Positions 45,901-55,700 of a stretch of DNA of 64,000 nt are shown in pieces. The DNA comes from Chrysaora quinquecirrha (lineage: Eukaryota; Cnidaria; Scyphozoa; Semaeostomeae; Pelagiidae): NCBI GenBank assembly GCA_014526335.1, contig JACTAT010000160.1, positions 1-64,000 of the forward strand. The letters are read 5' to 3'. The notes below the pieces were generated by a model. The model made no database searches. It was given only the letters and a program-made list of their open reading frames with translations, and was not told where the DNA came from. The position numbers and the translations under genes were made by a program. Position 1 is the first letter of the stretch. Each line of letters starts with the position of its first letter.

Positions 45901-46598
45901 CTAGAAACAACAAGGATAAAATTAAAAATTGTTATTACACAAACTGCATTGCAAACTATCAAAGAACGACCATTGAAAAATAGCTTACCCAACAATGCAA
46001 ACATTTTCAGGAGGCTTTTCATCTTCATTTAAAAATGTTTGTTCAGTAACCTACCAACAAAAATTCCAAATGAAAAGTTGAATGGAAATTATGTAGTAAA
46101 ATTTGTACCTAGACTAAATTTTGGATGCGTAATAGGAATGTTACGGAATTTGGCATTTAAAACTCAAATGTCAAAATTTGAAAAATGTCTTATAATTCCC
46201 TAAGTGTTTGTTCAGAAATATCTCTTGAGTTTTTATCTTGAAGATTTCTAGAGCAACAAAGTGAGGGTATGACCATATGATAATGGTCTACCAATATCTA
46301 TGGACAGATTTTTGCACCGATTTTAACCTTCAGTCGGTCTGAATGGTATACCAAGGCAAAAAGACAGGCCAATAGACAGATAGAGAGCAGAAGCAGCCAT
46401 CATCATCTCATCTCATATATGCCTAGGCTTAATAGTATAGTACAGATACTGGACCGGTAGATGATGTACCTGTTGTTACCCTATAGGCTCAAGGAAGGTA
46501 GTGAAAAAGTGATACAGATAATCTACAATTAAAATTAGTTAGAATTAATTCGACATATCTATTACCGTCCACGAGCCATGGATGTCTCGTTTCCTCAT
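35407..46598 (-). CDS. BTB-domain protein with C-terminal membrane anchor
   Basis: Eleven exons were joined by eye, high to low: 46566-46598, 45989-46050, 45807-45900, 45494-45574, 42226-42327, 40965-41208, 40243-40401, 39669-39768, 38963-39074, 37978-38115 and 35407-35544. All phases agree and total 1,263 nt (420 residues). The fourth exon has a weak donor (AAG|GTTGAA). Order: MRKRDIHGSW start, an unrecognised beta-rich N-terminal domain (about 120 residues), a BTB-like domain (FSDMTIIAKNGQHFKCHKCILSC, then AILCYMYTGFLPSN), helices resembling a BACK-type region, a basic Lys-rich linker, and a final hydrophobic segment VLIGITISLLVSAFIFHIAY just before the stop. That suggests tail anchoring in an internal membrane. 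The BTB core is about 20 residues shorter than usual between CILSC and AILCYMYTG. AATAAA lies 40 bp past the stop. Family unknown. Confidence 0.75.
35655..35870. mobile_element. MITE of the CAAACATTGTTGG family, degenerate copy
   Basis: CTGATCAAACCATCAAGTAT and TCAATAATGTTTGATCATTT form inverted ends. Same words as the copy at 44217. Confidence 0.45.
36125..36305 (-). mobile_element. tRNA-derived SINE, copy A
   Basis: On the minus strand, an RNA polymerase III box B (GGTTCGAGCCC) lies about 35 bp downstream of a GTGTCAGGAGCTTAG block, followed by CACGGTAGCGTCACAGTCAG and a tail ACACCATTTCACCTTCAC. The copy at 62381-62520 shares most of this; the box A is degenerate. Confidence 0.6.
36500..37130. 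repeat. ATT/ACT trinucleotide-rich microsatellite
   Basis: Over 600 bp of (ATT)n mixed with ACT, GTT and CTA variants, purest at 36960-37035. It lies in the last intron of the BTB gene. On the minus strand it spells poly-Asn/Ser, an artefact of the repeat. Confidence 0.9.
38343..38746. mobile_element. MITE with GGGCNACGTTTACACGAA ends
   Basis: About 404 bp flanked by TA. The left end GGGCTACGTTTACACGAA and right end TTCGTGTAAACGTGGCCC are inverted repeats, continuing as GGATCTAAAGTGGAT/ATCCACTTTAGATCC. It is highly palindromic. A related fragment lies at 63740-63915. GGGC ends resemble PIF/Harbinger-type elements (inference). Confidence 0.75.
39110..39618. mobile_element. MITE of the CAAACATTGTTGG family, copy
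   Basis: Shares with 44217-44656 the ordered words CGGTCAAACATTGTT, TGGCACGTCCAACAACATTG-like, TTGTTGATAGGAAATGTTGC, GTTGCAGTTTGTC and TTGGCCAGGGTC, at clearly lower identity. Lies in a BTB-gene intron. Confidence 0.65.
39892..39942. repeat. (ATG)n microsatellite
   Basis: Seventeen uninterrupted ATG/GAT triplets, abutting a MITE on the right. Confidence 0.95.
39944..40191. mobile_element. MITE of the TACACGTG..GTAGCCGCGG family, copy 1
   Basis: Right end ACACGTGTAGCCGCGGCTTA; inside CGACATTATTGGCGACAAGC, TTGCGAAAAGTTCAACC and AACATGTTCTGTC. Same word order as 49921-50342 and 51351-51845. Confidence 0.6.
40450..40700. mobile_element. Palindromic MITE (ATATCGAGTTTTCG family), copy 2
   Basis: Shares ATCTTCGAGATATCGAGTTTTC, a mirrored pair CTATAAGGGTTTTGACC / GGTCAAAGCCCTTATAAAAT, and CACCTAGGCTAAATTTTG with 8755-9112. 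It ends against a solo CAAACATTGTTGG-family end (40725-40779). Confidence 0.55.
41517..41771. mobile_element. MITE rich in GTTCAGT / ACTGAAC words
   Basis: 255 bp. Ends AGGCCGTGGACAAATGAACTG and CAGTACATTTGCCCAGGGCCT are inverted, with TAA on both sides. The interior is built of ACTGAAC and GTTCAGT words and CAAACATTGAAG. TAA duplications suggest PIF/Harbinger-type mobilisation (inference). Confidence 0.65.
41775..42150. repeat. Tandem duplication of about 190 bp
   Basis: Two adjacent direct copies beginning GTGAATGTCTGGAATGGTAC (second) and GCGAGTGTCCGAACTGGCAC (first), both containing CAGCATTATTGCCTATTTCT and GGGCCAGCCTCAGCTTGTTC. The copies differ by scattered substitutions and small deletions. 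Confidence 0.8.
42558..42602. repeat. 22-bp tandem duplication
   Basis: TTAGCCCTTTGTCGATTTAAGG occurs twice head to tail, with one added G. Confidence 0.85.
42781..43550. repeat. CACCAC/ATC-rich minisatellite
   Basis: Starts and ends with ATC/ATA triplets. Its core (42916-43460) is a tandem array of roughly 60-bp units built as ACCATCACC..CACCCTTATCACC..ACAACCACCC. It lies in BTB-gene intron 4. Any reading frame through it is low complexity. Confidence 0.9.
43855..44075 (-). mobile_element. tRNA-derived SINE, second family
   Basis: On the minus strand a tRNA-like head contains box A (TGGCCAAGTGG) and box B (GGTTCGAATCT), followed by an unrelated body (CTTTTCACAAGCCTACAGTC .. GTATTCATTCTAGAATATC). 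The head has a perfect palindrome CTCACGATCGTGAG where the anticodon arm should be, so it does not fold as a working tRNA. Its promoter boxes are well kept. Confidence 0.7.
44217..44656. mobile_element. MITE of the CAAACATTGTTGG family, best copy
   Basis: About 440 bp between TAA flanks, beginning CCCTGGCCAAACGATCAAAC and ending TTTGATCGTTTGGCCAGGAC. Long, near-perfect inverted termini continue with ATTGTTGGTC/GACCAACAAT. The centre has further mirrored blocks (CCAAACGATCGAACATTGC). Other copies: 39110, 35655 and a solo end at 40725-40779. Confidence 0.8.
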
Positions 46599-47021
46599 CT
46601 TGAAGTCTTCCCACTTCTGTTAGTTCTGCACTGCAACCTTTCTTTTTCCTAGTGTTTATCTGTCGTCGACAAAATTAATTTCATCATGTTATGTCATTAT
46701 TGGTGACATGTTCTGTTATGATGACAGGTAGTCTATAATAACATGCACCATTGTGAGCAGCCACGGAGAAAAAGGTGGGAGGAACATTCCACGATTGTGA
46801 CGTCATCATCATCTTTGATCGAAAAGAATGCATCCAATGTAGACATCTTGGTGAAGTGGTTGACGGAGAATGTATGCAGGCTGTATTTGATTCAAATCCC
46901 CTCCACTTTCAGCAAGATTTCTTCATAACTAAGGCATATGATCATACATGAAATTTAAAAATTATGTCTTTGAGGTACCAAAAAAACAGTCACTGCAATT
47001 AGTTAATTTTTCATTGTTCAC
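46599..47021. promoter_or_regulatory. Upstream region of the BTB gene, 3' of PEX7
   Basis: 423 bp between the PEX7 stop and the BTB start, both minus strand. It must contain the PEX7 poly(A) site and the BTB promoter. No motif stands out. Confidence 0.4.
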
Positions 47022-47966
47022 CTAAACTGAAAGAGATTCAGGATAAAACAATGTGACCTTGTTGTCCCAGGAACAGTCAACAATTTGACTTCGATTCGTA
47101 AGGCTAAAATCTATCCCTGTTACAAATTCTGAATGATGACTGATTGATTCTTGTGGCACAGAGCTTTTTGAATAATCCCATATTCTCAAAGTTTTATCAT
47201 ATGAAACAGAAGCTATTTGACATTGCCGATGTGGCGAGCACTTTATTTTACGTGCAGGAAAAGTATGCCCAGTTAAAATGTGCATGGGAGCAGTAAGAGT
47301 CCTTAGATCCCAAATTCGTATGGATGAATCTGTCCCACTGGTCACAAAAACAGTTGGCTCATATTTTGTCCAGTCACAGCTGATAAGTTCACCACATCCT
47401 GGCTGTATCATATTTACAGAACTCCTCTCTCTGAAATCCCAAACTCTTGCGTGACCATCACCAGATGAAGATAAAAATACCCCAGGCAAATGAGGTGACC
47501 AGCTGACACAGTATACAATACTTTGATGCTCAGAAAATGTCTCTATAGCATTGTCTTGACAAGGATCCCACAGTTTAATGGTATGGTCCCATGAACCTGA
47601 TACAAAAAGTTGTGTGTTTCTAGTCAGACTCCATGCAACACTGTTAACTTCCTTTTGGTGTCCGCAAAATACTTTTACTAAACCCTCTCTTGATTCTGTA
47701 TTCCACATTAGCAAGCTGCCATCGTTACTGGCAGTGATGATAATGCTGCTGTTCTCTTCACTCCATGCTAAATCATAAAATCCACTTTTATATGAAAGCC
47801 TTCGCATTGAGTGTAAATTATTGTCTTCAACTGACAGAATGTATAAACACCCTTGACCTTTCAAGCCATAGTTCTCTGGAGCAACACATGCTAATTTTGA
47901 GGATTCAAATGGTGAATACTGGACAGCAAAGGGATGAAACTGCTTTTCAATTGAAAAAGTGGACAT
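47022..47966 (-). CDS. PEX7: Peroxisomal targeting signal 2 receptor
   Basis: WD40-propeller receptor that binds PTS2 signals in the cytosol and delivers cargo, with a PEX5-type co-receptor, to the peroxisome. A single exon encodes 314 residues (human 323). Seen: a short N-terminus and first blade (QYSPFESSKLACVAPENYG), then blades marked by MWN (87), LWD (132), VWD (175), IWD (218) and IWD (262). PEX7-specific wording includes VSGSWDHTIKLWDP, SWSPHLPGVF, ISCDWTKYEPTVFVTSG, ISHHSEFVTGIDFSL and the C-terminal DCSWDNKVTLFYP. Start at the first Met, consistent with family length. The human gene has about ten exons, so loss of introns or retroposition is implied. The frame is undamaged and likely functional. 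Confidence 0.95.
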   Translation of the reverse strand: MSTFSIEKQFHPFAVQYSPFESSKLACVAPENYGLKGQGCLYILSVEDNNLHSMRRLSYKSGFYDLAWSEENSSIIITASNDGSLLMWNTESREGLVKVFCGHQKEVNSVAWSLTRNTQLFVSGSWDHTIKLWDPCQDNAIETFSEHQSIVYCVSWSPHLPGVFLSSSGDGHARVWDFRERSSVNMIQPGCGELISCDWTKYEPTVFVTSGTDSSIRIWDLRTLTAPMHILTGHTFPARKIKCSPHRQCQIASVSYDKTLRIWDYSKSSVPQESISHHSEFVTGIDFSLTNRSQIVDCSWDNKVTLFYPESLSV

Positions 47967-49741
47967 TTTTGTGTGCGTTGATCCTGGCTATCTATGTATA
48001 TGGATCAAGCAAGAGCGCGCAACATACCCTAGGCCAAATCAATTTTTATTTCAGTCCAACAACAGAACAAATTTCTTGATAGTTTTCAAGCTGACGAAGG
48101 AATCTATGGAAACTACAATGTTCCTATCTCTAGTTCTTACCATCAACGAGTAATCTGTACATCTGATCTATTAATGCTTTCTTTGCCAAAGAAAACGTGT
48201 TGCTTCACTCACAGTTCACAGCTTCTTCCCGCTTGAAATTTTTGAAATGATACACAGACAGAGACAGATGAAGATAACATGCACCAAAAGTTGCACTTGA
48301 ACTTGCCTGCAAACGGACAGTATCAGCCTCTGCGGAGGACAGTTACGCAGGTGTGGGGGCAGGGTGAGGATCTAAGGGCAGGGTTGGGCAGGGCGCTATA
48401 CAAAATGCAACAGAAACAAAATTGGGGCTCGGGTAGAAGGCTTTAATCTGCCTCCTATTGTTCCATAAGAAATAAAATGCTTCCCTCAGAATCGGATTTA
48501 ACACTGAACATGAATTATCAACCTCCCACCGTTTTCTATATTTGTTTTTCTACGATTTTCCCCCTTGCTGCCACCCCGTAGGTCTTTCTCCCCATATCTA
48601 AAAACCCCTGTCAGTGCCTCAGAGCTCAAAGTGTTCAGGTTCAAAACTCGTCCAAAACTGCACAGCTAGAAAAAAATTGTGCTCCATCTAGCTTCCCCCT
48701 TCTCTCATAGGTCCCATAAAGATCTTTGAAACCAAAAAAGCGTCTGTGGGCTGCGCTGCGCGTACACCAAAACACAAAAGGACCTGTCCTCCTTCGGTGG
48801 ACTTTTGCTCTACACACAGGCTACTAGAACATCTTTCTGTTGGGGTAGAAATTCGTACATCGCCAGGGTAGCGTTTCATTTCTTTCGAAATTCGCCCACA
48901 TGCAGATAGATATTGATATGTTCTCCGGAGCCAGATGGGGCTTCTTTCATTCTTGTCCCCATCCCCATGTCGCTCGCACCACCAATTGGTTTGGTGGTTC
49001 TATCGAACGAAACACAGATGATTAAAGGCAAAAACGGTTTCACAACCTATTCCCTTTAAAAAACTGTAAGAAAATTTCCTTCAAACTTGATTTCAAATAT
49101 TTGATATACATGATAAAAATACGTACGTGATGTGAATCAAGCTGTTTTCATTAAAACGTTAAAATGTTTAAATGGGTGACATACTGTAGATACTACCGAA
49201 GAATGCAAAGCAGGAGCGGTCTGGCAAAGTGGCGATCGCCACCCGGGCCCTCAAAGATGAACGTTACATAAATATTACAAGCCCTTTCTGGAGAAAATAA
49301 TTTAAATAAATCGGAGCAGTAAAATCATAAACAGGGCCCCACAATGACCAGTATCTGCAATTTTCATGAGCCAATCCTACAACGGATGGATATTGTCCCC
49401 CATATTTTGCGGCAGACCCCCTGCGTTTTGAAGAGAACTGCTGTCTCCCTCCCGCATGTAATATATTGGGGAAATCTTCTGCAATTCTTAGCTACGTACA
49501 GCTATCAATTTTGAACATCATTTACTGTTTGTTCCAATGCGAAAATTCATGCTTCATATTTTGCATAGCAAACAATATGGCTGAATCCGCACCTGAAGGA
49601 AGCTGATCATTATACTGTAGTGTTTCTACAGCTCAATGTTGAAATTCCTAGGTTTTCCTACTCTTTTTCGTCGGGTAAATCAAATTAGATAAATTAGTGC
49701 GGATTTTGACTGTAGTACTTGGTGCGTTGGCGCTATTAATT
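47967..49741. other. Intergenic, PEX7 promoter and P450 3' region
   Basis: 1.8 kb between the PEX7 start and the P450 stop. The segment next to PEX7 must hold its promoter. A G-rich stretch (GGGCAGGGTTGGGCAGGG) lies at 48378-48395. No gene is seen. Confidence 0.4.
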
Positions 49742-52700
49742 TCATGTTTTCCTTTCGTATAATGCAAAACTTGGAGGTCTTTCTGGTTCAAGGAATAGAT
49801 TGTTCTTGCCATCCAGCTTCTCGCCAATAAACTCAAATCTGAACTTCTTCACGAGCTACAAAAATAAAACGTGGTGTTAAAAGAATAAACATCAAAGGGT
49901 TAAAATGAAAGCCATAGTTTTAAGCCGAAGCAACACGTGCGACTTTTTGCTTGAAATGGCGACAGGACGTGATAAAAAATTGTCGCCGCGACCTTAAAAA
50001 CTAAAAGTCGCACGTGCAGCCAGGGATAGATTATCGAACAATATTACGACCTGAGGAAACACAGTCGCAAAACATTGATTTGGTTGAACTTTTTGCGACA
50101 TGTTTTGGCGTGTCGCCGGTTTTTTCTACATTGATGACGTGACATATATTGCATTGTTTTCGTGCGTTTTTCTGGAAATTTTCTAGGACCCATTCTTCTT
50201 ATCGCGCAAATTGGTTGTCGCAGAGCTTCTGCGCAGCAATCTTGTCGCAGAGTTAGCAATCTCAGGACTTTTCATAACAGGAAATTTTCAGGTGTGTCGC
50301 GTCTCCAGAACAGGTGGAAAGCCACACGTGGAGCCGCGGATTTAGGATAATACTCGCCAATATGCTGACCGATGATTGGCGAAAAGGATAGAGTTTGGTC
50401 AAGAAGAAGGTTCGGGCGAGCATTAGGAGTTAGGTTATGGCATATGGTCATGCTACGACCAGATTGACGAGTTGGCTTTAAATCCATATAATCAAGGCCC
50501 TCAGAAATTGTGACTTGCGAATTAGCGCTGAAAATTTTTCTCGCAATCACAGAGTGGGACCTTCAGTATGCTTGTTTACGGTCCCTTGAACGTCATTCCG
50601 GCCTGGTTTGAGTATAAAGAAGGACATCCGTTTGAGCTTTGGTTCGGATAAGACATCAACTCACTCGCCTCCCTTCAAGACAACAAATTCAAAAGAACTT
50701 CAGAGGCAAACTCTATTATGGCTGGGGAAGGGCACCTTGTTGGAACCTTTTCAGGTCAGTTTTTGAATAGTTTGAAGTAGCAAAACAACTACTGTCTGAG
50801 TTCAAACATGTTATAAGAGTTAGAAGTGAGGAAGAAAGGTCTACTGGCAACATACCAATGAAAAAAGACTTGCATCTCTGCCTCTGCAACTTGCTTTCCT
50901 GCATCAAAAAAGAACTATAGTATCAGATTTATAAACACTGACAGTAAACAGCGAATTGCAAAGGCTCAAAAGTGGCCTCAAAATGGTTTGAGGATAAAAT
51001 CCTGTTTTTAGGTAAAATATCATGGCTGTGGGCTTATGATCCAACATTATGTCCTGGTTTTCAACCCCCCCCCCCCCCCGATAGTCTGTCTCAGAGACAT
51101 ATATATACTACTTTCCAAAGAAACAATATAGGCCTATACTAACCGACACAGGAACGCGGACCATAGCCAAATGGCCTTGATGCAAACATATGAATTTTTT
51201 CATTTTTTGAATTTTCTCTCCGCCATCTTTCAGGAATGAATGAATTCGCATCATGAAAAAGTTTTTCATCTCTTCCCATCACGTAATTATGGATGACGAT
51301 TAAAGTCTAAGAAAAAAGAGCAAACTTTAGATAACATATCATTTAGAGCTTAAGCCGCGCGGCACGTGCGATTTTTCACATGTCCTGGATATGCGACACT
51401 CCCAAAAATGTTCAGTTCTGAGAAATCTTGAGGTGGCAACATGCTAGGCTTATTAACTTCCTCCCACTATTTCGGAAACAGCTTCTTACAACTACAACAA
51501 CATAATTGCATTTCCTCAGAGTAGTTGGAGCAGGGTAGTGGGTGTGCAGGAGCGTAGAATAAGACGAATGTAAAAGTCTACCTACATGTTGCAACCAAAG
51601 GGCTGCGATAATACACTTGCGCGGAAAGAAGAATTGGTATTTCTATTGTGTCGCCAGTGCCAAAAAACAGGCTTAACGCTATGACATTATTGAATACAAG
51701 CTTAAATGTGTCGCAAAACATGCGAACATATTGTTCAAGAATCGATCCATGGGTCCACGTGTGACTTCTAGTTTTCCGGTCGCGCCATTTTTTTCTAACA
51801 TGGCCTGTCGCCATTTAAAGAAAAATCGGACCTGTAGCCGCGGTTATATAATTACTTACCATGTACCATATAACCGTTAAAATAAAGAAAGCAATTATAA
51901 AAAACAGATTAAGCCTGAAAGCCTGAAACATCGTCATAAATTACTTTCTTGATAGGCCTATTGACCTTTTAAAAAGGTCTGGGTCGGCGCAGAATAAGAC
52001 TGCTACATGTTGTTGAAAATGCTAAATTCCAATAAAATTCATATCTTAATTGCTTTTTTTGGTGGTTTTAGTTCTACTTGTAAGATTGATGCGAAAATTT
52101 CATCTACCAATGAATGGGTTTTCGTAAATTAAAAATACCTGAAGATAATTCTAAAAAAATTAAGTGGTCCACATACACCTATCAAAATATGAAAGAATGC
52201 ATCCAGGGGGCTCAATGTCTTGAAAACAAATGGATATATGAATAATTCTACACCTAGGCAATAGGATAAGTCGATAAGTGAATATGTGGCTAAGTGGATA
52301 AGTGGATACCTGGGTAAGTAGATAACGGGATAAGTGGATAAGTGTACAAGCGGATAAGTGGATACATGGATAAGTGGATAAGTGGATAAGTGGATAAGTG
52401 GATACGTGGATAAGTGGATAAATGGATAAGTGGATAAGTGGATAAGTGGATAAGGGGATAAGTGGATAAGTGGATAAGTGGATAAGGGGATAAGTGGATA
52501 AGTGGATAAGGGGATAAGTGGATAAGGGGATAAGTGGATAAGTGGGTAAGGGGATCAGTGGATAAGTGGATAAGTGGATAAGTGGATAAGTGGATACGTG
52601 GATAAGTGGATAAGGGGATAAGTGGATAAGTGGATAAGGGGATAAGGGGATAAGGGGATAAGTGGATAAGTGGATAAGGGGATAAGGGGATAAGGGGATA

Positions 52701-55700
52701 AGTGGATAAGTGGATAAGGGGATAAGTGGATAAGTGGATAAGTGGATAAGTGGATAAGGGGATAAGTGGATAAGTGGATAAGTGGATAAGTGGATAAGTG
52801 GATACGTGGATAAGTGGATAAGGGGATAAGTGGATAAGTGGGTAAGGGGATCAGTGGATAAGTGGATAAGTGGATAAGTGGATAAGTGGATACGTAAATA
52901 AGTGGATAAGGGGATAAGTGGATAAGTGGATAAGTGGATAAGGGGATAAGGGGATAAGGGGATAAGTGGATAAGGGGATAAGGGGATAAGTGGATAAGTG
53001 GATAAGTGGATAAGTGGATAAGTGGATACGTGGATAAGTGGATAAGGGGATAAGTGGATAAGTGGATAAGGGGATAAGGGGATAAGTGGATAAGTGGATA
53101 AGGGGATAAGGGGATAAGGGGATAAGTGGATAAGTGGATAAGGGGATAAGTGGATAAGTGGATAAGTGGATAAGTGGATAAGTGGATAAGTGGATAAGGG
53201 GATAAGGGGATAAGTGGATAAGTGGATAAGTGGATAAGTGGATAAGTGGATACGTGGATAAGTGGATAAGTGGATAAGTGGATAAGTGGATAAGTGGATA
53301 AGGGGATAAGTGGATAAGTGGATAAGTGGATAAGGGGATAAGTGGATAAGTGGATAAGTGGATAAGTGGATAAGTGGATAAGGGGATAAGTGGATAAGGG
53401 GATAAGTGGATAAGTGGATAAGTGGATAAGTGGATAAGTGGATAAGTGGATAAGTGGATACGTGGATAAGTGGATAAGTGGATAAGTGGATAAGTGGATA
53501 AGGGGATAAGTGGATAAGTGGATAAGTGGATAAGTGGATACGTGGATAAGGGGATAAGGGGATAAGTGGATAAGTGGATAAGTGGATAAGTGGATACGTG
53601 GATAAGGGGATAAGTGGATAAGTGGATAAGGGGATAAGTGGATAAGGGGATAAGTGGATAAGTGGGTAAGGGGATCAGTGGATAAGTGGATAAGTGGATA
53701 AGTGGATAAGTGGATACGTGGATAAGTGGATAAGGGGATAAGTGGATAAGTGGATAAGTGGATAAGGGGATAAGGGGATAAGGGGATAAGTGGATAAGTG
53801 GATAAGGGGATAAGGGGATAAGGGGATAAGTGGATAAGTGGATAAGGGGATAAGTGGATAAGGGGATAAGTGGATCCATGGATAAGTGGATAAGTGGATA
53901 AGTGGATAAGTGGATACGTGGATAAGTGGATAAGTGGATAAGTGGATAAGTGGATAAGGGGATAAGTGGATAAGTGGATAAGTGGATAAGGGGATAAGTG
54001 GATAAGTGGATAAGGGGATAAGTGGATAAGGATATAAGTGGATAAGTGGGTAAGGGGATCAGTGGATAAGTGGATAAGTGGATAAGTGGATACGTGGATA
54101 AGTGGATAAGGGGATAAGTGGATAAGTGGATAAGTGGATAAGTGGATAAGGGGATAAGGGGATAAGTGGATAAGGGATAAGGGGATAAGGGGATAAGTGG
54201 ATAAGTGGATAAGTGGATAAGTGGATAAGGGAGTGGATAAGTGGATAAGTGGATAAGGGATAAGTGGATAAGGGGATAAGTGGATAAGGGGATAAGTGGA
54301 TAAGTGGATAAGGGGATAAGTGGATAAGGGGATAAGTGGATAAGTGGATAAGTGGATAAGTGGATAAGGGGATAAGTGGATAAGTGGATAAGTGGATAAG
54401 GGGATAAGGGGATAAGTGGATAAGGGGATAAGTGGATAAGGGGATAAGTGGATAAGGGGATAAGTGGATAAGTGGATAAGTGGATAAGGGATAAGGGGAT
54501 AAGTGGATAAGTGGATAAGGGGATAAGTGGATAAGGGGATAAGTGGATAAGGGATAAGGGGATAAGTGGATAAGGGGATAAGTGGATAAGTGGATAAGTG
54601 GATAAGTGGATAAGTGGATAAGTGGATAAGTGGATAAGTGGATAAGTGGATAAGTGGATAAGTGGATAAGGGATAAGTGGATAAGTGGATAAGTGGATAA
54701 GGGGATAAGTGGATAAGTGGATAAGGGATAAGTGGATAAGTGGATAAGGGATAAGAGGATAAGTGGATAAGTGGATAAGTGGATAAGGGGATAAGTGGAT
54801 AAGGGGATAAGTGGATAAGGGGATAAGTGGATAAGTGGATAAGTGGATAAGTGGATAAGTGGATAAGGGGATAAGTGGATAAGTGGATAAGGGGATAAGT
54901 GGATAAGTGGATAAGTGGATAAGGGATAAGTGGTGGATAAGGGGATAAGTGGATAAGTGGATAAGTGGATAAGTAGATAAGTGGATAAGGGGATAAGTGG
55001 ATAAGTGGATAAGGGGATAAGTGGATAAGTGGATAAGGTGATAAGTGGATAAGTGGATAAGTGGATAAGGGGATAAGTGGATAAGTGGATAAGGGGATAA
55101 GTGGGTAAGGGGATAAGTGGATAAGTGGATAAGTGGATAAGTGGATAAGGGGATAAGTGGATAAGTGGATAAGTGGATAAGGGATAAGTGGATAAGGGGA
55201 TAAGTGGATAAGGGATAAGTGGATAAGATAAGGGATAAGTGGATAAGTGGATAAGTGGATAAGTGGATAAGTGGATACGTGGATAAGTGGATAAGGGATA
55301 AGTGGATAAGTGGGTAAGGGGATCAGTGGATAAGTGGATAAGTGGATAAGTGGATAAGTGGATACGTAGTGGATAAGGGATAAGTGGATAAGTGGATAAG
55401 TGGATAAGGGATAAGGGGATAAGTGGATAAGTGGATAAGGGGATAAGGGGATAAGTGGATAAGTGGATAAGTGGATAAGTGGATAAGTGGATACGTGGAT
55501 AAGTGGATAAGTGGATAAGTGGATAAGTGGATAAGTGGATAAGTGGATAAGTGGATAAGTGGATAAGTGGATAAGGGATAAGTGGATAAGGGGATAAGTG
55601 GATAAGTGGATAAGTGGATAAGTAAGTGGATAAGTGGATAAGTGGATAAGTGGATAAGTGGATAAGGGGATAAGTGGATAAGTGGATAAGTGGATAAGTG

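Noticed and set aside
52851..53879. 342-codon minus-strand frame of STYPLIHL repeats
   Set aside because: Artefact of the octamer array; 24 bp encode eight residues without a stop. It ends wherever a unit variant shifts phase.
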